The notes under the pieces are model-generated. The model ran no database searches. It worked only from the letters and a program-made list of their open reading frames with translations, and had not been told where the DNA came from. DNA of 64,000 nt from contig NZ_VUNZ01000007.1 in assembly GCF_008386505.1 (NCBI RefSeq), forward strand, positions 1 through 64,000, written 5' to 3'. Both the position numbers and the translations under genes were made by a program. The stretch is from Chryseobacterium sediminis (GTDB taxonomy: Bacteria; Bacteroidota; Bacteroidia; Flavobacteriales; Weeksellaceae). Shown here in pieces: positions 43,879 to 52,262 of this stretch (position 1 is its first letter; every line of letters starts with the position of its first letter).

Positions 43879-43904
43879 AAAGCTTTTCTGTCACAGAGAA
43901 GTTT
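43879..43904 (+). terminator. Weak hairpin after the protease cassette
   Basis: AAGCTTTTCTG and CAGAGAAGTTTT form an imperfect stem that runs into T-rich sequence and directly precedes the next promoter. Confidence 0.45.
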
Positions 43905-43912
43905 TATTTTTG
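43905..43912 (+). promoter_or_regulatory. -7 box of the EEP hydrolase gene
   Basis: TATTTTTG matches TAnnTTTG exactly, 22 bp before the ATG at 43935. Confidence 0.6.
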
Positions 43913-43934
43913 TCTCTTACTGATAAAATAACAT

Positions 43935-44762
43935 ATGAATTTAAGATTTTCAATGGTGCTTCTGATGTTTTTTGCATTAGGATTTTCACAGGAGCTTACC
44001 GTAATGAGTTTCAATATCAGACTGAATGTAGAATCTGATAAAGACAATGCATGGCCGAAGAGAAAACAGGACGTTGCCGATTTGCTTACCTATTATCACC
44101 CTGATTACTTCGGAGTACAGGAAGCTCTTCCGGAACAAATGAAAGATATTAAAACAGGAGTAAAGAACTATGATTACATAGGAGTAGGAAGAGACGATGG
44201 TAAAGAAAAAGGAGAATTTTCTGCTATTTTTTATGATACCAACAAACTTGAAGTGATAAAATCAGGGACATTCTGGCTATCTGAAACTCCGGAAAAACCT
44301 TCAAAAGGCTGGGATGCTGCATTGAACAGAATCTGTACCTATGCAGTATTTAAAGATAAAAAATCGAAAAAAGAATTTCTGGCAATGAACCTTCACTTTG
44401 ATCATGTAGGAAATGTAGCCAGAGTAAAATCTTCCGAACTGATCCTGAAAAAGATAAAAGAACTGAATCCAAAGAACCTTCCGGTAGCTCTAAGCGGAGA
44501 TTTTAACCTGACAGATGATTCGGAACCCATTAAAATTCTTTCCCAGAATATGAAGGACACTTTTTATCATTCTGAAACGAAACATTACGGGCCGGTAGGA
44601 ACTTTCACAGGCTTCAATGTAAATGAAGTGCCAAAAGACAGAATTGATTATATTTTTACCCAAGGCTTTAAGATAAAATCTCACAGACACATCAATGACA
44701 GAAGAGAAAATCTTTTGTATCCATCAGATCATTTCCCGGTGATTGTAAATCTGTCGTTATAA
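43935..44762 (+). CDS. Secreted endonuclease/exonuclease/phosphatase family protein
   Basis: 275 residues with a short signal peptide (to about residue 18, LGFSQ). DNase-I-like fold: LTVMSFNIRLN (metal-site Asn), YFGVQEALPEQ (metal-site Glu), NLHFDHVGNVAR (His), ALSGDFNLT (GDFN motif) and YPSDHFPVIV (terminal Asp-His pair). The catalytic set is complete. The exported form suggests a phosphodiesterase or nuclease acting on extracellular substrates (DNA, phospholipid or inositol phosphate); the substrate is not defined by the sequence. It converges tightly on the response regulator gene (five bases between stops). Confidence 0.9.
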   Translation: MNLRFSMVLLMFFALGFSQELTVMSFNIRLNVESDKDNAWPKRKQDVADLLTYYHPDYFGVQEALPEQMKDIKTGVKNYDYIGVGRDDGKEKGEFSAIFYDTNKLEVIKSGTFWLSETPEKPSKGWDAALNRICTYAVFKDKKSKKEFLAMNLHFDHVGNVARVKSSELILKKIKELNPKNLPVALSGDFNLTDDSEPIKILSQNMKDTFYHSETKHYGPVGTFTGFNVNEVPKDRIDYIFTQGFKIKSHRHINDRRENLLYPSDHFPVIVNLSL

Positions 44763-44767
44763 AAAAA

Positions 44768-45454
44768 TCAGTTGGTTGGAAAATCGACTTCAAATCCAAT
44801 TCCTCTCAGGGATTGGATTTTTATTTGGGGATCACTGTTGAAATACTTACGCAGTCTGCTGATGAACACATCAAGACTTCTGCCGGTAAAGTAATCATTG
44901 GTTTCCCAAAGATTGTCAAGGATATTATCTCTTGTGATGATGGTGCGATTGTGTTTCAGAAGATATAGTAATAGCTCCTGTTCCCGTATGGTAAGCCGAT
45001 TATTTCCGTTAGGATGTGATAATAGAAGTTTGGCGGTATCCAGTGAAAACTCACCGATTTTTATTTGGCTTTCTTTAACGGCAGGAAGAATTCTTTTCAG
45101 AATGTTTTTAATTCGTAAAACGAGTTCTTCAGGATCGCAGGGTTTCGCAATATAATCGTCAGCGCCTATTTTTAATCCGGTCAGGCGGTCTATTTTCTGA
45201 TTTTTTGCCGTTAAAAACAACAGTGGGAAATTACTTTTTTCTTTCAAAATCATTTTAGCCAAAGAAAAGCCGTCTATGTTAGGCATCATCACATCCAGAA
45301 TCCCTATCTGAAAAGAAAAATCATTGTGAAGTAACGGCACAACATCTTCAGGATTCTGAAACCAGCTGACTTCAAAATCTTCCAATTCAAGATACTGCTT
45401 CAGGATCATTCCGAAATCAGGATCGTCTTCTGCGAGAAGGATTTTAGTTTTCAT
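44768..45454 (-). CDS. OmpR-type response regulator
   Basis: 228 residues from the ATG at 45454; an upstream reading to 45505 lies inside the kinase gene and is rejected. Receiver: acidic pair LAEDDPD, Asp54 (ILDVMMPNIDGFS), Thr82 (FLTAKN), Lys104 (DDYIAKPCDPEE). Winged helix: LTIREQELLLYLLKHNRTIITRDNILDNLWETNDYFTGRSLDVFISRLRKYF, ending LRGIGFEV. Its start overlaps the kinase end by 11 bp. Probable targets are the GLPGLI and TonB-receptor genes next door, both with 11-bp-spaced TTAACC repeats in their promoters. Confidence 0.94.
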   Translation of the reverse strand: MKTKILLAEDDPDFGMILKQYLELEDFEVSWFQNPEDVVPLLHNDFSFQIGILDVMMPNIDGFSLAKMILKEKSNFPLLFLTAKNQKIDRLTGLKIGADDYIAKPCDPEELVLRIKNILKRILPAVKESQIKIGEFSLDTAKLLLSHPNGNNRLTIREQELLLYLLKHNRTIITRDNILDNLWETNDYFTGRSLDVFISRLRKYFNSDPQIKIQSLRGIGFEVDFPTN

Positions 45455-46766
45455 AAGGAACTGATATTTTAAAAGTACTCCCTGTCTGAGGCTGGCTGGA
45501 AACATCTATTTTGCCTCCATATGTTGTAATGATCTTTTTAACGAAATAAAGACCAAGTCCAAGCCCTTTACTGTTATGGATATTGTTATTCTGTATTCTG
45601 TAGAATTTCTCAAAAATATGACTTAATTCTTTAGCGTCCATACCTTGTCCGTTATCGGAAACTTCAATCTCCATATGCTGAGAGATACTGCTGATGTTTA
45701 TTTTAACAATAGATGCACCATATTTTACACTGTTTTCACAGAGGTTTTTGATCACTGTTTCCATCAGGTTTTTATCAAAAGGAAGTTTTTGTGAAATGGT
45801 ATTTTCAAATGTAAAATCAATATCAGGGTGCGTCACAGCAAGATCCTGAATGAAAAAATTCCAGTCTTCAGGTTGTATGGCTGTCATTTCATCCGGCATT
45901 TCATCCTTATGAAGCTGAAACATCAGACTTTCAAGGCGTGAAATCTGGCGGTCAATAAGAGGAAGTGTTTCCGGATTCCATTCTTTTTTTAATGCTTTGG
46001 AAGCTATTTTTAAAGTAGCAATCGGAGTTTTAAACTCATGTGAAATGTTATCCACAATGGTGTGGAGAACTTCCACCTGCTTTTGCTGCCGGATCAGGTT
46101 TCTGATGGTGAAAATATAAAGAAGAAGAACACCTGATAGAAGTATGATACAACAAATAATCAACAATGTAAGTTCCTTGAAAACAATGCTTTTTATATTT
46201 TTAATTTCAAAATCAGTCTGGGTTTTTACAAGAAAAGTATGTTTTTTTTCAATCTGCCCGTTCTCTGTATCATCTCTTTTGGTGGTTGAAGTCTCCCAGC
46301 TTCCGTTACTGGCAATACGTGGATTTTTAAGCTTATCCTGTGTCTCGAAGATAACAATAGGTTCTGTAATTACTTTTGTGCTGTCTGGCAGATGAACAAT
46401 AGAAAGGTATCGGATTCTTGCAGAGATTTCATAGCCGTCTTTTTGTTTGCGGCTGTCGATATAATGAATCAGCCTGTCTCTGGCGGATTTTCTGTTTTCT
46501 ATGAAATAGTTTAAAAAATCCTTTTTATTGATCTCCTTATTATGGTATTGTATAATGATTTCCTGAAGAGAATCATCATTCCTCTCTTTGGTTTCCTGGA
46601 TATCTTCAAGATTGTCTGTGTAATTGGTAAGCCCGTCATTAATGGATCGGTAGATATCCCTTTCCTTTACCTGATAGGTTTTATACATAAAGTAAACCTG
46701 TATTCCCAGTAAAAGCAGGAACAGAGCGGCAAAAACCGGAATGAGAATTTTACTCTTGGCTATCAT
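45444..46766 (-). CDS. Sensor histidine kinase
   Basis: 440 residues. Membrane segments at about 8-28 and 200-222 enclose a periplasmic sensor region of about 170 residues without a named fold. Kinase core: NISHEFKTPIATLK (H-box), VIKNLCENSVKYG (N-box), DNGQGMDAKELSHIFEKFYRI (G1/F), KGLGLGLYFVKK (G2). No HAMP domain is obvious. It is homologous in layout to the kinase at 35-36 kb. It partners with the downstream, overlapping regulator, and its promoter is divergent from the GLPGLI gene. Confidence 0.92.
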   Translation of the reverse strand: MIAKSKILIPVFAALFLLLLGIQVYFMYKTYQVKERDIYRSINDGLTNYTDNLEDIQETKERNDDSLQEIIIQYHNKEINKKDFLNYFIENRKSARDRLIHYIDSRKQKDGYEISARIRYLSIVHLPDSTKVITEPIVIFETQDKLKNPRIASNGSWETSTTKRDDTENGQIEKKHTFLVKTQTDFEIKNIKSIVFKELTLLIICCIILLSGVLLLYIFTIRNLIRQQKQVEVLHTIVDNISHEFKTPIATLKIASKALKKEWNPETLPLIDRQISRLESLMFQLHKDEMPDEMTAIQPEDWNFFIQDLAVTHPDIDFTFENTISQKLPFDKNLMETVIKNLCENSVKYGASIVKINISSISQHMEIEVSDNGQGMDAKELSHIFEKFYRIQNNNIHNSKGLGLGLYFVKKIITTYGGKIDVSSQPQTGSTFKISVPYEN

Positions 46767-46771
46767 TAAAA

Positions 46772-46779
46772 CAAAGATA
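46772..46779 (-). promoter_or_regulatory. -7 box of the second kinase-regulator operon
   Basis: TATCTTTG on the minus strand matches TAnnTTTG exactly, just upstream of the kinase ATG at 46766. Confidence 0.5.
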
Positions 46780-46815
46780 AAACTTTAACATTTTACTGAA
46801 ATAGTATTTTTGTTA

Positions 46816-46842
46816 TTAACCTTTTATTAACCTGATGGTTAA
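46816..46842 (+). promoter_or_regulatory. TTAACC direct repeats upstream of the GLPGLI gene
   Basis: TTAACC at 46816 and 46827 (11 bp apart), followed by the inverted half GGTTAA at 46837. The second copy starts 27 bp before the -7 box. Candidate binding site for the neighbouring OmpR-type regulator. Confidence 0.6.
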
Positions 46843-46853
46843 TGTGTTTTTGG

Positions 46854-46861
46854 TAATTTTA
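46854..46861 (+). promoter_or_regulatory. -7 box of the GLPGLI gene
   Basis: TAATTTTA matches TAnnTTTG at seven of eight positions, 19 bp before the ATG; the -33 region holds the TTAACC repeats. Confidence 0.45.
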
Positions 46862-46880
46862 GAAAATTAATGACCATTTA

Positions 46881-47714
46881 ATGAAAAAGATACTCATTCT
46901 TCTAATTTTGATGCTTTGGATGCACATCAATGCGCAAACCCACCGCTTTATATATGAACTTCAGTACAGATTTGAACCTAACGGGACAAATTATGATAAA
47001 GAAGAAATGGTGCTGGATATCAATCCGGATGAAGTGAAGTTTTATGAATCTGAATTTTTAGCAAGCGACTCTCTAAATATTCTTCACGGGGGAATTTCTT
47101 CCCAGCACACCAGTCAGTCCGGACAATCCATTATCCGAAAAAGAAACTCCAATAAGAATAAAAACTTTGTTCAGATTATGATGATGCCTTATTATTATGT
47201 TTTTGAAACTGAAGATAATATTCAGTGGAAAATAGAGGCTGATACTAAAAAGATCAATAATTATAATTTACAAAAAGCAACTGCTGTATTTGGAGGAAGA
47301 AACTGGACCGCTTGGTTTACACCGGATATCAACATTCCTGAAGGCCCTTATAAATTCAGAGGATTGCCGGGATTGGTTCTGTATGTGGAAGACGATAAAA
47401 AAGATTTTATCTATTCTTTCTCCCGAAATAAAAATCTGCCAAAAACTTACGATACAAAAAGCTTTCTCGAAAGACATTATTCACTGGATCCTATTACCAT
47501 TGACTTAAAGAAATGGGTAAAACTGAATCTGGAGTTTTATAATGATCCATATGCCAGAATGAGAACTGAATTTCAACAGGATTGGAATGTCCGAATTAAT
47601 GGGCAGCAAATCAAAAGTAAAGAAGAGTTTGCGGGCTTAACTAAACAAACGCAGATAGACATCAAAAAATATTATAATCCGATTGAACTGGATAAAGCGA
47701 TTCCTTATCCATAA
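46881..47714 (+). CDS. GLPGLI family protein
   Basis: 277 residues, signal peptide to about residue 19 (MHINAQ). The defining motif RGLPGLVLYVED is near residue 160, preceded by ATAVFGGRNWTAWFTPDINIPEGPYKF, the usual context. The family is exported, specific to Bacteroidetes and of unknown function, and is often found beside TonB-dependent receptors, as here. Regulated, by inference, by the divergent two-component system through the TTAACC repeats. A short hairpin separates it from the receptor gene, which has its own repeats and promoter. Confidence 0.92.
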   Translation: MKKILILLILMLWMHINAQTHRFIYELQYRFEPNGTNYDKEEMVLDINPDEVKFYESEFLASDSLNILHGGISSQHTSQSGQSIIRKRNSNKNKNFVQIMMMPYYYVFETEDNIQWKIEADTKKINNYNLQKATAVFGGRNWTAWFTPDINIPEGPYKFRGLPGLVLYVEDDKKDFIYSFSRNKNLPKTYDTKSFLERHYSLDPITIDLKKWVKLNLEFYNDPYARMRTEFQQDWNVRINGQQIKSKEEFAGLTKQTQIDIKKYYNPIELDKAIPYP

Positions 47715-47735
47715 AGAATATACTCTATTGATTTT

Positions 47736-47764
47736 AAACCTGAATTACTGAATTCAGGTTTTCT
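47736..47764 (+). terminator. Rho-independent terminator
   Basis: AAACCTGAATT pairs with AATTCAGGTTT across ACTG and is followed by T-rich sequence. Confidence 0.7.
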
Positions 47765-47782
47765 TATTTTAAAGAAAAGACA

Positions 47783-47810
47783 TTAACCCATCATTAACCT
47801 TCTATTAACC
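47783..47810 (+). promoter_or_regulatory. Three TTAACC direct repeats upstream of the TonB receptor
   Basis: TTAACC at 47783, 47794 and 47805, each exactly 11 bp from the next. The last begins 27 bp before the -7 box, as in the GLPGLI and DUF1573 promoters. Confidence 0.65.
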
Positions 47811-47831
47811 GTATTTCTTATAATCAATACA

Positions 47832-47839
47832 GAATTTTG
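47832..47839 (+). promoter_or_regulatory. -7 box of the TonB receptor gene
   Basis: GAATTTTG matches TAnnTTTG at seven of eight positions. The ATG is at 47885. Confidence 0.4.
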
Positions 47840-47884
47840 TACCCATAAAACAGAACAGTGTTTTTGTTAAGATAAAAAATAGCC

Positions 47885-50254
47885 ATGTATAAAATTCTTT
47901 TTTTTCTGTGTTTTCCAGTGTTGATTCTTGCCCAGAAACAAAAACTTGGAGGAACAGTTACGAACACTGAACAGGAAAAACTTTCATCGGTAAAAGTAGA
48001 GTTGTACAACTCTCAAAATGAATTAATCAAAGAGTTTAAAACTGATGAAAACGGGAAGTTTATACTGGAAGGGATAGCAGAACAGGAGGTAAAGCTGGTT
48101 GTTAAAAATAAGGGATATTCTTTGTTTGAGAAAAAACTTGATCTGAAAGAACCTGAGCCCCTGAATATTATCCTTAAAAAAGAATCTCAGGAAATAGAAG
48201 GAGTGGTAATGACGAAACGTAAGCCTTTGGTGAAAAGAAAAGTAGACCGCCTGGAATTTAATGTTGAAAACAGCAATATTTCCTCACTCAATGCCTGGGA
48301 AATTCTAAAGAATACACCAAGTGTCACCGTAAACAATGATGTACTTGGTGTAAAGGGAAGTACTGCAATTTTGGTGACCATTAATGATAAAAAGATAATG
48401 CTGACGGGGGATGAACTCAAAAATCTTTTGGAAAATACGCAAGGAGATGAAGTGAAGTCGGTAGAAGTGATTACCAATCCACCGGCAAAATATGAGGCTT
48501 CAGGAAGTGCAGTGCTGAATATCGTTATGAAAAAGAATAAAATTGAAGGCTACCGCGGTATTCTCTCATCCAAATATGTACAGACACAATATGCGAAAGG
48601 CGTTTTTGGTCTTTCCCAATATTATAAAAAAGATAAACTTTCCATGATGGGAAGCTATTATAAAGGGCTGGGGACGTACTACCGGGAAGGAACAGACTAT
48701 GTGAATTACCCGGAAAGCCAAACCCGATGGGTCAGTACGATGAACAGGAAGGATAAAAACAATAACCAGAATACCCTGAATTTTAATGTGGAGTATGAAT
48801 TGGACAGCTTGACCAATGCAAGCCTCAACTATTCAGGGTATTTTTCACCAAAATCCTTCGGAACCTACAACGTTCCTACATTAATCTACAATAACCAGGA
48901 TATCGTAGAGTCGAATTATACCACAATCAATGATCACCGCTCACGTTCCATTAATAACTCTCTGAGTTTTCAAATAGATCGGAAGCTGAATAAGAAAAGC
49001 AGTCTTTCCTGGATCAACTATTTTACCGGAAACAACAGCGATAAATACCAGAATGTTATCACCAACCTGAACTTTGCAGGCCAGCCTCCAAAAGAAGATA
49101 ATTTTCTTACTAAGAACAAAGCTGATGTTCAGCTGTATTCCACTCAATTTGATTATCAATGGAAAGATGATAAACTGGAGCTGGAATCCGGAGCAAAATA
49201 CAGTTTTGTAAAGACCAGCAGCCAACTTGATTTCTCTGATAACGAAAACGGTGTACTGCAATACCGCCCGGAAAAGAGCAGTATCTTTGATTATAAGGAG
49301 CATAATTTTGCCCTGTATTCTTCATTGGCCTACAATATTGGGAAATGGAATTTCAAAGGAGGGCTTCGTGCAGAGATGACGGATCTTGAAGGCGTAGTTT
49401 CTGAACCTTATGAATTGAATAAAAGTAATTACTGGAAATTTTTCCCCACTTTTTACGCACAATATACCACAGAAAATAAACAAGAATTCGGTTTCTCTTA
49501 TGGGAAAAGGATCAGCAGACCTTCCTATTCATGGTTGAACCCTGCAAAATCTTATTACAATCTGTTTTCATATTATCAGGGAGATCCGAAGTTAAAGGCA
49601 ACCATCACCCATAACCTGAATCTTACCTACTCATGGAAAGACTGGAATCTGGATCTGTATTACCGAAAAGAAATATATCCGTCTATGGAAATTTCATATC
49701 AGGAACCAAGCACCAACAGCCTCATTTATTACTTTACTAATATTGAAAAAGGAGAAGCTTTTGGATTGAGCCTGTACAAAAATTTTCAGATCAAACCATG
49801 GTGGAATATCATTATGTCTGAAAACCTTGAACACAACGAAAATTATTTCAAGGGAATTGACGGAATGCTGTATAAAAATAAAGTCTGGAACTGGGTTTCA
49901 AATATATCAACAAGCTTTACCCTTGATAAAAACAGCGATTGGAAAATGGAAACGGGCCATCGTTACTATTCTCCGGGAATACAGGGGACTTTCAGGATTT
50001 CTGCAGTTTGGTCGGCATATTTTGTAATGAACAGAAAGTTCTTTAATAAAAAACTGGAAGCCAGTCTTATATTCACAGATATTTTCAGAACAACAGGTCA
50101 GAAAGTCAGTACAAAATACGCGAATCAGGATAATTATTTTCTCGATTATATGGATGCTCAAGGTGTTTCGTTTTCATTGAAATTTAATTTCGGAAATCAG
50201 TCTGTAAAAAATGCCAAAACAATAAAGAAGACAGCAGAACAAGATAGATTGTAG
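47885..50254 (+). CDS. TonB-dependent receptor family outer-membrane beta-barrel protein
   Basis: 789 residues: a signal peptide (to about 17), a carboxypeptidase-regulatory-like domain (about 20-95: KLGGTVTNTEQEKLSSVKVELYNSQ), a plug-like domain (about 100-215: VEGVVMTKRKPLVKRKVDRLEFNVENSNISS ... VKSVEVITNPPAKYEASGSAVLNIVMKKN) and a barrel with aromatic-ended strands to the C-terminus (VSFSLKFNFG). This is the OMP_b-brl_3-type receptor common in flavobacteria. The ligand is unknown. Its promoter repeats and the adjacent GLPGLI gene and two-component operon suggest one inducible unit. Confidence 0.9.
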   Translation: MYKILFFLCFPVLILAQKQKLGGTVTNTEQEKLSSVKVELYNSQNELIKEFKTDENGKFILEGIAEQEVKLVVKNKGYSLFEKKLDLKEPEPLNIILKKESQEIEGVVMTKRKPLVKRKVDRLEFNVENSNISSLNAWEILKNTPSVTVNNDVLGVKGSTAILVTINDKKIMLTGDELKNLLENTQGDEVKSVEVITNPPAKYEASGSAVLNIVMKKNKIEGYRGILSSKYVQTQYAKGVFGLSQYYKKDKLSMMGSYYKGLGTYYREGTDYVNYPESQTRWVSTMNRKDKNNNQNTLNFNVEYELDSLTNASLNYSGYFSPKSFGTYNVPTLIYNNQDIVESNYTTINDHRSRSINNSLSFQIDRKLNKKSSLSWINYFTGNNSDKYQNVITNLNFAGQPPKEDNFLTKNKADVQLYSTQFDYQWKDDKLELESGAKYSFVKTSSQLDFSDNENGVLQYRPEKSSIFDYKEHNFALYSSLAYNIGKWNFKGGLRAEMTDLEGVVSEPYELNKSNYWKFFPTFYAQYTTENKQEFGFSYGKRISRPSYSWLNPAKSYYNLFSYYQGDPKLKATITHNLNLTYSWKDWNLDLYYRKEIYPSMEISYQEPSTNSLIYYFTNIEKGEAFGLSLYKNFQIKPWWNIIMSENLEHNENYFKGIDGMLYKNKVWNWVSNISTSFTLDKNSDWKMETGHRYYSPGIQGTFRISAVWSAYFVMNRKFFNKKLEASLIFTDIFRTTGQKVSTKYANQDNYFLDYMDAQGVSFSLKFNFGNQSVKNAKTIKKTAEQDRL

Positions 50255-50329
50255 AATAATTTACTATAAAATCAGTTATAAATATCATAGTATTCCAAAA
50301 GAAATGATCTCTTGATGTCACATTTTCGT

Positions 50330-50337
50330 TATTTTTG
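50330..50337 (+). promoter_or_regulatory. -7 box of the second M1 peptidase gene
   Basis: TATTTTTG matches TAnnTTTG exactly and overlaps the in-frame TTG at 50335, so the ATG at 50362 is the better start. Confidence 0.6.
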
Positions 50338-50361
50338 ATACCTATTTTTAAAAAGGTCATT

Positions 50362-52227
50362 ATGAAGAAAATTTTTTCCGGAATGCTGATGGTCGTTTCC
50401 TTACTGCAATTACCTGCACAGGAACTCTATATGCCGAGGAATATTAAAAAAGCATATGAAAAAGGGACCCGTGATATCTCCGGAGCGCCAGGTAAAAACT
50501 ACTGGCAGAATAAAGGAGCATATAATGTGGAGGTGAAAGTGGATGCCAATACAAAACTGGTTTCCGGGAAAGAAACAATTACCTATACAAACAACAGCCC
50601 GGATAGTCTGAATGAACTGGCTATTCGATTTGTGAATAACCTTCATAAGCCGCAGTCGCCAAGATCAGGATTTGTGTCTAAAGACTTTCTGTCCTCAGGA
50701 CTTAAGATTAAATCCTTCATTGTAAACGGTACAAAATACGACGTCAACAGTGATGATTGGAGTACCGTTGAAAAAGTAAAATTAAAAACAGCTTTAAAAC
50801 CCAAATCAAAAGCTGAAGTAAAAATTGAATGGGAATATCCGCTTTCAGTACAGAGTGGAAGAGAAGGTCAGATAGATCCGGAGACATTTTATGTAGCCTA
50901 TTCTTTTCCAAGAATTTCCGTGTATGATGATTACAACGGATGGGATATGCTTCCGCACTCAGACAGACAGGAATTTTACAATGACTTCAATGACTATAGC
51001 TTTGCCATCACGGCACCCAAAAATTATGTAGTCTGGGCAACAGGAGATTTCCTGAATCCTGAAGCAGTACTTCAGCCGGAATATTTAAAAAGATATAAAG
51101 CTTCATTAAAAAGCGATAAAGTAATGCATATTGCTACAGAGCAGGAAATGAAGTCGGGTAAAGTAACCAAACCCAATAAATGGAACATTTGGAAATTTAA
51201 AGCCAGTCACATTACAGATTTCTGTTTTGCAATGAGCAACCATTATGTGTGGGATGCGGCAAGTGTTCAGTTGAAATCAAAAAGAGCAAGCGTTCAGGCA
51301 GGGTATAAAAATGGGGCAAAAGATTTTGAACACTATGTAGACTGGATGCGTTATAACCTTGATTGGTTCTCTAAAAACTGGCCGGGAGTAGAATATCCTT
51401 ACAATGTGATGACCGCTATTCAGGGATATGCAGACATGGAGTATCCAATGATGATCAACGATACCAGTATTCCTGATGATCTTCAGGATGCAAGGCTGAC
51501 TGCAGATCATGAAATTGCTCACACGTATTTCCCTTTTTATATGGGAATCAACGAGACGAGATATGCATTTATGGATGAAGGCTGGGCCACCACTCTGGAA
51601 TATCTTATAGGAATTGATGAAAACGGAGAAGAAGCAGCTAAAGAATTTTATAAAAACTTCCGCGTTAAAAGATGGATCAATGACCCGTCTGCAGAACAGG
51701 ATCAACCGGTGATTACGATGAGTACGCAGGTGAGTGGTTCCGGATATGGAAACAATTCTTATGTAAAAGCTTCTTTATCTTATCTGGCTCTGAAAGATTA
51801 TTTAGGAGATGACCTTTTCAAAAAAGCATTACACCATTATATGGATAACTGGAATGGGAAACATCCGGTTCCATGGGATTATTTCAATTCTATGAATACA
51901 GGATCAGGGAAAAATCTGAACTGGTTCTTTCAAAATTGGTTTTATACCAATAATTATATTGATTTAAAAGTAACAGGTGCATCCCAGATTAATGATATGC
52001 TTACAGTAAACGTAGCGAATGTAGGAGGGTTTGCTATTCCGTTTGATGCTCTATTGTCATATGAAGACGGAACTACGGAGAAACTGCATTTCTCTCCTTC
52101 TGTTTGGGAAAAAGATCAGAAATTGACAGATCTTGTGATTCCTATTAAGAAGAAAGTAAAATCTGTAAAGCTGGATGGAGATCTGTTTATGGATTATACT
52201 CCGGAAAATAATCAAAAAAACTTATAA
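50362..52227 (+). CDS. M1 family metallopeptidase, paralogue B
   Basis: 621 residues from the ATG at 50362. Signal peptide to about residue 20 (LQLPAQ). N-terminal beta domain: YWQNKGAYNVEVKVDANTKLVSGKETITYTNNSPDSLNEL. Zinc site His383-Glu384-His387 in DHEIAHTYFPFYMG and Glu406 in FMDEGWAT. It shares order and motifs with paralogue A (38.1 kb) but is clearly divergent, for example HEIAH against HEFGH, and DMEYPM against GMEYPG before the zinc site. Probably a periplasmic or surface peptidase. Shared hairpin terminator with the convergent PAP2 gene. Confidence 0.92.
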   Translation: MKKIFSGMLMVVSLLQLPAQELYMPRNIKKAYEKGTRDISGAPGKNYWQNKGAYNVEVKVDANTKLVSGKETITYTNNSPDSLNELAIRFVNNLHKPQSPRSGFVSKDFLSSGLKIKSFIVNGTKYDVNSDDWSTVEKVKLKTALKPKSKAEVKIEWEYPLSVQSGREGQIDPETFYVAYSFPRISVYDDYNGWDMLPHSDRQEFYNDFNDYSFAITAPKNYVVWATGDFLNPEAVLQPEYLKRYKASLKSDKVMHIATEQEMKSGKVTKPNKWNIWKFKASHITDFCFAMSNHYVWDAASVQLKSKRASVQAGYKNGAKDFEHYVDWMRYNLDWFSKNWPGVEYPYNVMTAIQGYADMEYPMMINDTSIPDDLQDARLTADHEIAHTYFPFYMGINETRYAFMDEGWATTLEYLIGIDENGEEAAKEFYKNFRVKRWINDPSAEQDQPVITMSTQVSGSGYGNNSYVKASLSYLALKDYLGDDLFKKALHHYMDNWNGKHPVPWDYFNSMNTGSGKNLNWFFQNWFYTNNYIDLKVTGASQINDMLTVNVANVGGFAIPFDALLSYEDGTTEKLHFSPSVWEKDQKLTDLVIPIKKKVKSVKLDGDLFMDYTPENNQKNL

Positions 52228-52230
52228 AGT

Positions 52231-52257
52231 AAAAGCCTTCAGATTTTGAAGGCTTTT
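52231..52257. terminator. Bidirectional terminator
   Basis: AAAAGCCTTCA and TTGAAGGCTTTT form a stem between convergent genes, with A and T tracts on both sides. Confidence 0.85.
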
Positions 52258-52262
52258 GTATT

